Shown: positions 8,430 through 16,076 of the stretch, piece by piece
How the letters are laid out: each line of letters opens with the position of its first letter
How positions within the stretch are numbered: position 1 is the first letter of the stretch
From: JAKFWI01 sp035549875
Lineage (GTDB): Bacteria; Pseudomonadota; Alphaproteobacteria; Caulobacterales; Aquidulcibacteraceae
NCBI GenBank assembly: GCA_035549875.1
Contig: DASZPV010000014.1
Location: forward strand, 1 to 16,342
Length of the DNA: 16,342 nucleotides
Direction: 5' to 3'
Notes under the pieces: generated by a model
What the model saw: only the letters and a program-made list of their open reading frames with translations
What the model was told of the DNA's origin: nothing
The model's database searches: none
Made by a program: the position numbers and the translations under genes

Positions 8430-9860
8430 CTAGCCGCTCGACGTGCGATGTGCGCGACGCGCCAGGCTCGCCGATGAAGGGCTTGAAGGCGGGTGCGAGA
8501 GGCGCGCCCGGAAGAACGCCGCCGCCACCTCATATGCGACGATCGCGAGCAACATGGCCACCGCGCGTGCGCCGAAGATATTCCACAGTGAGGCCTGGTG
8601 TGCGCCATCTAGCGTGTAGGCGAGCGTCTTGGCGGCCAGAACAATGCGAACGAGTTCCGGCCGCCGCATCGCGAAGGCGAAATAGGCGCTCACCCATCCG
8701 ACATAGAGACCGAGCACAGCCATCGCCAAAGCGCCGAGCGCTATACCAAGCGTCAGAATGAAATAAGCTTCGGTGCCTGCGGTGTAGGTGACGGCGCCGC
8801 GCGAATTCAGAATGCTCGCCCACACGTCGTCCGGCGTGTAGAGCCGCATCATATAGAAGATGCCGTTGCCCTGCTCGAATGCCCGCTGATGGCCGTCCAT
8901 CAGCCAGAGGCTGTCCAGCATCTGGCGCCATTGCCCCGGATCACCCTTCAACAGGCGCGCATCCGAGAACGCGGAGAACCACAACTCGCCCTGGGCGGCC
9001 GCGCGCGTCATAATTTTTTTCAGCGTGTACGCTGGCAGCGTGTTGCCGTAGTCGCTGTAGATATACCAGGTGGCGCAAATCGCACCCAGACCGAGAAGGG
9101 CGAAGGCAGTGTATGCGCCGGCGCTGAACCCCAGCTTGTTGCGCCTCAGCAGGATTGGGGCGCCGAAGACGCACGCCATCATCAAAAGGCTGAAGAATTT
9201 TTCGCTGAACAGGACCATCGAGCCGACGAAGCCGGCCATGGCGCAGGCCGCGACACCACGCGTAAGAGCGGTTCGTCCGTATGCGAAACACACGCCAAGC
9301 AGCGCCGGAAAGACGATCGCATTGCCGAGCACCCAATTGAACCAGTAGTCGTCCACCTGCAGCCGAAAGGCGAAGCGGTCGGTATGGGTGAACAACGGGA
9401 AGCCCTCACGTATGCCTTTTCCGATAAGGTAGAGCGCCGCCACTCCTGCGCTCGTGAGCGCCGCGGGGAAAATTGCCGATAGCGCCTTCGGATTTGACCG
9501 TGGCGCTGCGCCTGGAATTCGCGTCAGCCAACCAGAGAAGCGTCCGAACGTGAGCTCGGCCGAGAAATACATGACAAGTACGAACAGGAAAAAGGCGGCA
9601 GTCGCGTCGATAAAGCGCCCCTGGCGGCCGATCTCGGGCATGTAGGCGCCATACTCGATCGCGACCAAGGCGCCGAATATCGTCCATCGCCATACGGTGA
9701 AGGAGAGCATCGCAACCGCAAAGGCGAAGCGCTCTTTGAGCAACCGTGCGGAGTAGAGTGCAAACGCCAAGACAGCGGCAATCGAAGAGAGCGGCGAACC
9801 GCCCCAAAACCCGATCGCGAAAATAATCGCGGCGATGGAAAGCCAGCCGGCGGCGCGCAT
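8430..9860 (-). CDS. Polytopic membrane protein, candidate Wzy-type polysaccharide polymerase
   Basis: This 476-residue protein is strongly hydrophobic, with about ten to twelve predicted membrane spans (for example residues 5-25, 46-68, 85-103, 127-148, 175-195, 221-240, 247-268, 364-393, 430-452). A large soluble loop spans about 270-362 (ASILNSRGAV at 348-357). This layout, the length and the position beside glycosyltransferases and a flippase match O-antigen/exopolysaccharide polymerases, which join lipid-linked repeat units on the periplasmic side. Wzy proteins share little sequence, so the call rests on topology and context. An unknown membrane enzyme such as an acyltransferase is the alternative. 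The tail (455-476) is polar and Ser/Arg-rich. Start ATG at 9858-9860 is preceded by GAGGA about 10 bases upstream. Its 3' end converges on the giant gene with a 109-base gap that shows no clear terminator. Confidence 0.6.
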   Translation of the reverse strand: MRAAGWLSIAAIIFAIGFWGGSPLSSIAAVLAFALYSARLLKERFAFAVAMLSFTVWRWTIFGALVAIEYGAYMPEIGRQGRFIDATAAFFLFVLVMYFSAELTFGRFSGWLTRIPGAAPRSNPKALSAIFPAALTSAGVAALYLIGKGIREGFPLFTHTDRFAFRLQVDDYWFNWVLGNAIVFPALLGVCFAYGRTALTRGVAACAMAGFVGSMVLFSEKFFSLLMMACVFGAPILLRRNKLGFSAGAYTAFALLGLGAICATWYIYSDYGNTLPAYTLKKIMTRAAAQGELWFSAFSDARLLKGDPGQWRQMLDSLWLMDGHQRAFEQGNGIFYMMRLYTPDDVWASILNSRGAVTYTAGTEAYFILTLGIALGALAMAVLGLYVGWVSAYFAFAMRRPELVRIVLAAKTLAYTLDGAHQASLWNIFGARAVAMLLAIVAYEVAAAFFRARLSHPPSSPSSASLARRAHRTSSG

Positions 9861-9894
9861 CTAAACGCTATCCTCATTGCGGTGAAGTGATCGA

Positions 9895-9916
9895 CGGCAA
9901 GGGTTTGCCCTTGCCG
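9895..9916. repeat. Perfect 9-bp hairpin between deacetylase and polymerase genes
   Basis: cggcaaggg - tttg - cccttgccg is a perfect inverted repeat with a 4-base loop in the 80-base gap 9861-9940. No T-run follows on the minus (transcribed) strand, so it is not a classical intrinsic terminator. It could attenuate transcription, protect an mRNA end, or be a dispersed palindromic repeat. Confidence 0.65.
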
Positions 9917-9940
9917 CACGAAACGAAGATGGCGGCTTAG

Positions 9941-10978
9941 TCATACCGTGACCACCGGAGCGCCGAAGCGCGTCACTGCGGCCGGAACCGCGCCGAGACG
10001 CTGGGCTTCGAGGAAGCCGACAGACTCGCACGGGCCGATGAATCGCAGGCGCGGTAGCGCCCAGGGATTGTCGGCATGCGCCGGAAACAAATTGCCGACG
10101 CGCATGGTTGTGGCGCTGTGGTAGCCGGCGCGCTTGGCGAGGTCGAACTCGCGGGGCCCGCAGCTTCGCCGATCGCCGAACGGAAAAGCGAAGTGCTTGA
10201 CCTCGCGTCCGAGCAAGGTCTCCAGGTCGGCCTTGTTGCGCGCGATGTCGGCGAACGCCACATTAGCGTCGAGTGTGCGCAGCGGCGCGTGGTTGTGGGT
10301 GTGACCGCCGACTTCGAGCAGCGGCTCGGATTGGGCGGCGCGGCGCAGCTCTTCGGGCGTGGCCATGTCGCGTTCGAGCGCGGTTTGTTCGCTGACGCCG
10401 TAGGCTTCGAATAGCGCATCTAACTGGTCCCGCTGGATCGTTCCTCGTTGCACGGCGTTCGACACCGTGGCGTAGGCCCGGCGTTTTGCGGCGAGCGTGT
10501 CAATTGGCAGGGCGCTCGGCAGGAAATCGGCCCGCAGCACTGAGGCGTCGCGGATCACATGGCGGAGCTGGCCCTGCCAATAATCCGCAACCCGCCGCTC
10601 GAGATGCGCGGAAGAGGCGTAGACTGTGAAGGGCGCGTTGTGCCGCTTAAAGGCCGACAGGGCGAGGGTCAGGTTGTCGCGATAGCCATCGTCGAAGGTG
10701 AAGCACAAGAAGCGCTCTTGCTCGCCCTGCCGCAGCCGCGCGAGTGCCTCCGAGAGCGTCACGATCGGGGCTTTGCCGGCGTAGTAGCCGAGCATCCGGT
10801 CTAGGAAGCTGACGCTGGTCTGCAGATTGTCCCGCGGCAACGGGTCGTCGTCGGCGACAAGGCTGTGCAGCGCGAAGATCGCGCCGACCCCACCGTAGCG
10901 CGAACTGAACGCGGAGGCCAGCCCCGAACCGTGGCAAGCATCGGCGCCGAAGCGCAGCAGGGCATTTCTCAGCGTCAC
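9941..10978 (-). CDS. Polysaccharide deacetylase (NodB homology, CE4)
   Basis: This 345-residue protein has the carbohydrate esterase 4 fold. Motif 1 is FTFDDG (93-98, with the catalytic base and metal-binding Asp at 96-97), motif 2 is GGHTHNH (224-230, metal ligands His226 and His230), and motif 3 is FAFPFG (263-268). These are the metal-site residues of NodB-type deacetylases, which remove N- or O-acetyl groups from sugars. An insert of about 100 residues separates motifs 1 and 2. No clear signal peptide is visible. It starts with GTG at 10976-10978, overlapping the upstream glycosyltransferase stop as GTGA, so translation is probably coupled. In this cluster it most likely trims acetyl groups from an exopolysaccharide or its precursor. 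Chitin or peptidoglycan substrates cannot be excluded. Confidence 0.88.
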   Translation of the reverse strand: MTLRNALLRFGADACHGSGLASAFSSRYGGVGAIFALHSLVADDDPLPRDNLQTSVSFLDRMLGYYAGKAPIVTLSEALARLRQGEQERFLCFTFDDGYRDNLTLALSAFKRHNAPFTVYASSAHLERRVADYWQGQLRHVIRDASVLRADFLPSALPIDTLAAKRRAYATVSNAVQRGTIQRDQLDALFEAYGVSEQTALERDMATPEELRRAAQSEPLLEVGGHTHNHAPLRTLDANVAFADIARNKADLETLLGREVKHFAFPFGDRRSCGPREFDLAKRAGYHSATTMRVGNLFPAHADNPWALPRLRFIGPCESVGFLEAQRLGAVPAAVTRFGAPVVTV

Positions 10979-12267
10979 GAGGCGTGATCTGCGACGATCG
11001 CGTCATACGCGCCGATCAGTTCGTCCAGGTGGGCGTCGAGCGAGTTTGGCTGGCGCCAGTACTGCTCATAGCTGAATTGGCTCATGGCTTTGACGCGGCC
11101 GTCGTCGTGCGCGAGTGAGGCGATCTTGGCGGCGAGGTCCGCGGCGTCGCCGCTGCGGAACAGGAGGCCGTTCATTCCTTCGACGACCATGTCACGCGCG
11201 GAGGTGGCATCTGACACAATGACCGGGACGCCGCAGGCCAAGGCTTCGTGCACCGACATGCCCTGGGTCTCGCGCGCGCGGGAAGGGAACACCAGTAGAC
11301 GCGCGTTGGCCAATTCGGCTTGCACGCCGCTCCGCGGCAGCCAGCCGACCAAGGCCGCGCGCGGCCATTGCTTCTCGATACGGGCGCGATCATCGCCCTC
11401 GCCGACGATGCGTATGCTCTGGCCGGTTATCTGCCCCGCGTCGGCGAGCAGGTCGGCGCCTTTTTCCGGCGAGAGACGGCCGAGAAACAGGAGACAGGAG
11501 TTGGTTTCAGCCGGTACGCGTGGGCCGCGCGGCGCGTCGACGGCGTTGCGAACGAGATGCCATTGCGTCTGCTCAGCGAAATAGGGTTCGAGAATGCTGC
11601 GAGACGCCGCCGAGACGTAGATGACATGGCGCAGCGACTGCGGCGCGCCGGTGCGCTGCTCCATGATCTTTTGCCGCGCGACCCGCCAGAGCTTGTGGCT
11701 GAAGGAACGCGAATCGCAGTTCGACGCCACGCAACTGGCGCTCATCGCCTGCAAGCCGCAGGGGACCTGCTTCTGATAGTTGAAGAAGCCGCCGTTGGGG
11801 CACACCGAAAAATAATCGTGCAGCGTAACAACTGTGGCGACGCCAGAGCTTAGCGCCGCGTCAAGCACGCTGGCGGAAAGCGATTTCGTCCATCCGTGAA
11901 TATGGATCAGCGAATCTGCGGGATCCAGCCCATTGAGGAGCTTGCCCAGCGCCACGGCCGAGCCACGTTTCCACAAGCCTGACACGGCCGCGCGGGCGAA
12001 ATTCGGATCGCGAATGAACTCGGGATCGCCGAGGCACTCCACGCGTACGCCGGCGGCCGCCAGCGCGGGGTCGGGTGGGCCTACCGCGCAGAGGAAACGC
12101 ACCCGCTTGCCACGCTGGGCAAGCCCGCACGCCGATCGGATCGCCACCTGTGTCGAGCCGCCCTCGATCGCGCCGTGATCGTGCACGACGATGATGTTAC
12201 GCGGACGCCGGGGCGCCTGGGTTTCGTGGGCTTGCTCGCGCGGCGTCGGTGGCGCGACCATGCTCAT
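10975..12267 (-). CDS. GT4-type glycosyltransferase (paralogue of the next gene)
   Basis: This 430-residue GT-B glycosyltransferase should transfer a sugar from a nucleotide-sugar to a growing lipid-linked glycan at the cytosolic membrane face. Its C-terminal half has GRLSPEKG (263-270) and the EX7E element ETQGMSVHE (333-341) followed by ALACGVPVIVSD, both classical for GT4. The N-terminal half has HIHGW (122-126) and LHDYFSVCPNGG, followed by a four-cysteine segment (Cys156, 170, 179, 184; spacing C-x13-C-x8-C-x4-C). The start is ATG 12265-12267, overlapping the upstream stop as ATGA. A longer frame back to 12360 only reads through the upstream gene and adds Arg/Ser-rich sequence. The stop overlaps the deacetylase start. 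Donor and acceptor are unknown. Confidence 0.9.
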   Translation of the reverse strand: MSMVAPPTPREQAHETQAPRRPRNIIVVHDHGAIEGGSTQVAIRSACGLAQRGKRVRFLCAVGPPDPALAAAGVRVECLGDPEFIRDPNFARAAVSGLWKRGSAVALGKLLNGLDPADSLIHIHGWTKSLSASVLDAALSSGVATVVTLHDYFSVCPNGGFFNYQKQVPCGLQAMSASCVASNCDSRSFSHKLWRVARQKIMEQRTGAPQSLRHVIYVSAASRSILEPYFAEQTQWHLVRNAVDAPRGPRVPAETNSCLLFLGRLSPEKGADLLADAGQITGQSIRIVGEGDDRARIEKQWPRAALVGWLPRSGVQAELANARLLVFPSRARETQGMSVHEALACGVPVIVSDATSARDMVVEGMNGLLFRSGDAADLAAKIASLAHDDGRVKAMSQFSYEQYWRQPNSLDAHLDELIGAYDAIVADHAS

Positions 12268-13571
12268 GGCTGGTGTGTTATGCCGTGTACGGATAAAATA
12301 CCGGAATAAGCGGCCAGAAGCTCGTCGAGATGCTGCTCTGGTGTTGCTGGATGGGCCCAATAGTTGGCGTATGCCGCTTCGCTCATCGCTTTGACGCGTG
12401 CGTCGTCCGCGAAGGCGGCGATTTTATCGGCCAGGTCGGCGGCGTCGCCACGCCGGAACAACAGCCCGTTTACGCCATCGATCACCGCGTCGCGCGCGGC
12501 CACGTCGTCGGCGACAATCACTGGCACGCCCCGCGCCAACGCCTCGTAGACGGATAAGCCCTGCGTCTCATACCAGAGCGAGGGGAATACCAGCGCGCGC
12601 GCCTCGGCCAGCTGGGCCATGGCTTTGTCCGGCGCCATCCAGCCCATCAACTTGGATTGCGGCCAGCGCTGTGCGATCGCCGCGCGCTCGCCGCCGTCGC
12701 CGACAAATCGCACCGGCGCACCGGCGCGCGCGCCGGCCTCTGCCAGGAGCAGCGCGCCTTTTTCCGGCGACAACCGCCCCAGAAATAGGAAGTCGCAGTT
12801 CTCCTCGGCTCGGACGCGCGGCGTGCGAACGACGTTGATCGGGTTGTGCACCATGCGCCATTGCGCATCGCCTGGCAGGTGCGCCTGCAGCACGCCGCGC
12901 GAGAACTCCGAGATATAGACCAGATGGCGCAGCCGGCCGGGAACGCCAGCGCCGTGTTGGGCAATCGCCTGGCGCGCGACGCGCCATAGCTTGTGGCCGT
13001 AGCCGCGCGAATCGCAGTGCGTGGCGATGCATTCCGCGCCCATCGGCCTGAGCGTGCAGGGGCTTTGGGTCTGATAGTTGTAGAGGCCGCCATTGGGGCA
13101 GGCGGTGAAATACTCGTGCAGGGTCACGACGGTCGGCATCGGCGTGCGAAGCGCCGCATCGAGGACGCTGGCGGAGAGCGCCTTCGTCCAGCCGTGGACG
13201 TGGATGATCGCGCCCTCGGCGTCGATGGTCGACAGCAGACGTCTGAACGCGCGCGCCGCCGCCGGATTCCACAACCCCTCCAAAAGAGCGCGCGGGACAT
13301 CCGGCGCGTCGGCGAATGCGTCTTGATTCAAGCAGGTGACGCGCACGCCAGCTTCCGCGAGCGCTGGGTCAGGCGGCCCGACGGCGCAAAAATAGTCCAC
13401 CGCCACGCCTCGGCGAGCCAATGCGATGGCGGACTGGATCGCCACGAGCGCCGCGCCGCCGTTCATAAAGCCGAAGTCGTAGACGATGACTACGCGTGTT
13501 GGTGGGCTCGCGAGACGCGGATGCGCCTCGAACGGCGGGCGTGTCGGTAGGAGGGAGTCCGTCACGGTCAT
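12264..13571 (-). CDS. GT4-type glycosyltransferase, first gene of the minus-strand cluster
   Basis: This 435-residue GT-B enzyme is clearly paralogous to the following gene over its whole length. Shared elements include CAVGPPDPALA, HGWTK-LSASVLDAAL, SHKLWRVARQ/GHKLWRVARQ, GRLSPEKG (265-272) and the EX7E motif ETQGLSVYE (335-343). It also keeps the same four cysteines (158, 172, 181, 186). The pair arose by tandem duplication and probably adds two different or successive sugars. I chose ATG 13569-13571; a TTG two codons earlier is possible. No strong ribosome-binding sequence precedes either. Its stop overlaps the next start (ATGA), so the downstream genes are likely one operon driven from the region after 13571. 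Confidence 0.88.
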   Translation of the reverse strand: MTVTDSLLPTRPPFEAHPRLASPPTRVVIVYDFGFMNGGAALVAIQSAIALARRGVAVDYFCAVGPPDPALAEAGVRVTCLNQDAFADAPDVPRALLEGLWNPAAARAFRRLLSTIDAEGAIIHVHGWTKALSASVLDAALRTPMPTVVTLHEYFTACPNGGLYNYQTQSPCTLRPMGAECIATHCDSRGYGHKLWRVARQAIAQHGAGVPGRLRHLVYISEFSRGVLQAHLPGDAQWRMVHNPINVVRTPRVRAEENCDFLFLGRLSPEKGALLLAEAGARAGAPVRFVGDGGERAAIAQRWPQSKLMGWMAPDKAMAQLAEARALVFPSLWYETQGLSVYEALARGVPVIVADDVAARDAVIDGVNGLLFRRGDAADLADKIAAFADDARVKAMSEAAYANYWAHPATPEQHLDELLAAYSGILSVHGITHQP

Positions 13572-14591
13572 TCGCAATGCCAGCGCAGCTGAGCCAAGAC
13601 AACGAAGGCGGCGGCGCCATCGCTTGTGGCGACCTGCATGGCGAGCGCGAACGGGTGAGGCGCGAGTCGGCTCATCTAGCGCGATGAAGTATCAAGAAGG
13701 AGGGTAGGTCGCGCTATCATCGTATCACTTTTCGATCAGCCCCGAACACACGCGAGCATGTTTCACTTGTGACTTGTAGGTCCCCGCGCACGCGCGCTCC
13801 GAGGGGTAAATTGTTAGCGCAATTCTTCTGATAGCCGCATCAGATTCGGTTGGTAAGGGGTGTCGGCGCCAGGCAATCAACAAACGATGCGGGGTGATGT
13901 TTTCGCGACAGGCATCGCAAGAAACTTGGGCACTGATTTCGACATCGCCCGCAAGAATCTCCCAGCGAGGCGCGCAATTCGTCTGGTAGATGAATTGTGC
14001 GCAACGCCTTTCTCCAGATAAGCGTAATTGGCCGCGGGTTTGGCCGGCTTTGCGCCGCGGCAGTTTCTCTGTTTGTTGGACGTGAGTGCAGTCTGACATC
14101 GGCCGCGCACGGCGGTGTCCTCGCCCCTCAGGCGAACTCTATACACAAACGCAACATCACAAGCGTTTTTGATAGCGGAAGAGTTGAAGAATGGGTGAGG
14201 GCTATCGGTAGCGTCGTCGATGATCCGGAAAGCGGACGCAATCGCAAGGTACCGCGCAAATGTCAGCAAACGGGGAAGATTATCGTGCGTCGCTTACGGG
14301 CAAGCGCGCTTAGAGGGGCGCCGAGGCGGCAACGAGTCTTCGCTCGAAGTGCGGCGCGGGGATGTGTGCGGTCGGCCGGCTGTGACGCCCAGAAGTCACA
14401 TAGGTAGGCGGGACATTGATCGCAGCGTCTTATTTGGTCAGGGTCGGGACAAAACGCCCTCATCTAGTGCCGCGAGAAGAGGATTTGTTTCGGGGCGCCG
14501 CGTTCGGATGTATTTGTCTCTGGTTGGGGGCCATCCGTCAGTGTCCGGAAAAGCACTTCGCGCCGCAGTGGGCAAATCGGTCGGCGGGGCC
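13572..14591. other. Long divergent intergenic region
   Basis: About 1 kb between the divergent glycosyltransferase and flippase genes must hold the promoters of both arms of the polysaccharide cluster. Third-position GC bias is weak in all frames from about 13700 to 14500, unlike the flanking genes. Visible structure includes AATTG-N6-CAATT at 13809-13824, an inverted repeat gccgcgg/ccgcggc at 14031-14061, and a protein-like minus-strand segment at about 13740-14004 that may be a decayed gene. No tRNA or insertion sequence is seen. Confidence 0.5.
13725..14099 (-). pseudogene. Possible small decayed or frameshifted gene
   Basis: The minus frame 13725-14099 holds a protein-like stretch, WEILAGDVEISAQVSCDAC followed later by ESDAAIRRIALTIYPSE, with a plausible strand-helix-helix pattern. 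Its N-terminal part (before about 14004) does not look like protein. A strong Shine-Dalgarno GGAGAAAGG (minus strand, 14007-14015) instead leads to a TTG at 14004 in another frame, which reads MRTIHLPDELRASLG and then loses protein character. A shift between the two frames near 13960 would join them. I cannot assign a family, and the region may simply be non-coding. Confidence 0.2.
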
Positions 14592-16040
14592 ATGAATTAT
14601 CAAGAGCGCGTCACACTGCGCCCACCGGTAAGACGAACGATTACCTTTTTCGCCTCCGGCGCCGTCGGGGGCGGATGCAATGTGCTGTTGACCCTGACTC
14701 TGCTGCGTCTGTTTAGCGGCGCGGAATACAAGACCATCGGGCTCTCTTTGTCGGCAAGTGTGTTCGCTTCAGCGCTCGCTTTCGAGTGGCTGCGCCTTTA
14801 TGCCTTCCGCTTTTGGGCCGAGCAGGAAAAGTTCGGCTCGATCTATACCCTCTATGTGCTTTCGGCGCTGCTGCTGCTTTGTGGCGGCGGGGCGCTCCAG
14901 CTTTTGAGCCCGGGCGGCCCGGCGGGGGTCGCGGCATCGTTGGTTGCGGCGATCGCCATTGTCCAAGCGCTTGGCGATTTTTTGATTCTGCTGGGGCGGG
15001 CACGCAGTCTTTACCGCATGGTTGTGCTGGTTCAGGCGGGGCGCGGTATCGCGACGCTGCTGGTGTGCGCTGCGGTAGGCTACTTGACGCGCGATGCGCA
15101 GGTGACGCTCTGCGCGTTGGTGGCGACGCATGTCATCGTTTCATCGATCGCCCTGTTCACCTTTCGCCATCGCATCCCGCCAAGGACTCCATTTTCCTGG
15201 GACGCCGCTGGCCAAGTCTTGCGGTTCGGGCTTCCCTTGATGATTAGCGCCCTGGTCAATTCTTTGCTGTCGATGTCCGACCGCTGGATACTGTCGCTCA
15301 GCAATATGCACTTCACCGATGACCACATCGGCGGCTACATCGGCGTGTCCGATTTGTACGTTCGGGCGCTGTCGTTTTTCTCCGGCGTGCTGCTGGGCGC
15401 CTTCCTGCAGGACATCCTGTTCGATTTTGATTCCGAGTCCTCCGGCGCGGCGAACGCGCGCTACCGAACGATGATGTTGGCGTTCACCGCCGTGGTCGCC
15501 CCGATTCTGTTCGGTTCGGTCGTATTTGGCGGGGATTTGGCGGCGCTTATCATCCCCGGTGAAGCGGCGCGTCCTTCGGCCGCGTTGTTCGCGGCGATCG
15601 TGTTCGCCGTCAGCACGCACATCACCCGCAACGCCCTCATCGAAACGATTTTGCTTTTGGAAAAGCGAACGATCCTGGTGTTGGCAATCAACATAGGCTG
15701 TCTCGTACTCGCTGTCGGCGTCGGCCTGTCTCTGCTTCCCGTGCTTGGCATGGCTGCGGTGCCGATCGGCTTCATTGTAAGCGGGGTTGCGGGCTCAGTA
15801 GCGTCGCTCGTTTGCATGGCGCCGGCGACGCGCAAGCTAGTGTCCTCGCCAGAACCGTTGGCGCCGCTTGCGCTGGCCGGAGCCGCCGCGATCGGGAGCG
15901 AGGCCATCGGCCTGCTTGTCGGATGGAGTCCATTGGAGCGCATGGCGCTTTTTTCAATCGCCTACGGCGCGGGCGCGCTCATTTTTGGGTGGTGCCGCTA
16001 TGGTAGCGAGCTGGTCGGTCAATCGAACAGGCCAAGTTGA
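14592..16040 (+). CDS. Wzx-type polysaccharide flippase (MATE/MVF-like)
   Basis: This 482-residue, highly hydrophobic protein has about twelve to fourteen membrane spans. It opens with a short basic cytosolic end (MNYQERVTLRPPVRRT) followed by FFASGAVGGGCNVLLTLTLL. The central FGLPLMISALVNSLLSMSDRWILS is the amphipathic second-half motif typical of the polysaccharide transport/MATE-MVF superfamily. It should flip undecaprenyl-linked repeat units across the inner membrane for polymerisation. The frame stays open upstream to 14220, but that part is Arg/Ser/Gly-rich and not protein-like, so I chose ATG 14592 after a GGCGGGG stretch. ATG 14508 is an alternative. It is transcribed divergently from the glycosyltransferase/deacetylase/polymerase genes, with which it probably forms one pathway. 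Confidence 0.85.
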   Translation: MNYQERVTLRPPVRRTITFFASGAVGGGCNVLLTLTLLRLFSGAEYKTIGLSLSASVFASALAFEWLRLYAFRFWAEQEKFGSIYTLYVLSALLLLCGGGALQLLSPGGPAGVAASLVAAIAIVQALGDFLILLGRARSLYRMVVLVQAGRGIATLLVCAAVGYLTRDAQVTLCALVATHVIVSSIALFTFRHRIPPRTPFSWDAAGQVLRFGLPLMISALVNSLLSMSDRWILSLSNMHFTDDHIGGYIGVSDLYVRALSFFSGVLLGAFLQDILFDFDSESSGAANARYRTMMLAFTAVVAPILFGSVVFGGDLAALIIPGEAARPSAALFAAIVFAVSTHITRNALIETILLLEKRTILVLAINIGCLVLAVGVGLSLLPVLGMAAVPIGFIVSGVAGSVASLVCMAPATRKLVSSPEPLAPLALAGAAAIGSEAIGLLVGWSPLERMALFSIAYGAGALIFGWCRYGSELVGQSNRPS

Positions 16041-16076
16041 ACAAGCTTGGAGCAGAAGGGACGCGGTCTCAATATT

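Noticed and set aside
12268..12360. Longer start for the second glycosyltransferase
   Set aside because: This part overlaps the upstream gene, is Arg/Ser-rich, and the ATGA overlap at 12264-12267 gives a natural coupled start.
13684..13707. Strong plus-strand Shine-Dalgarno-like AAGGAGGG with a seven-codon frame
   Set aside because: No start codon follows at a usable distance, and the tiny frame ending at TAG 13705-13707 contains the motif itself.
14220..14591. N-terminal extension of the flippase frame
   Set aside because: The translation is rich in Arg, Gly and Ser with no protein-like pattern; the basic end and first membrane span follow directly after ATG 14592.
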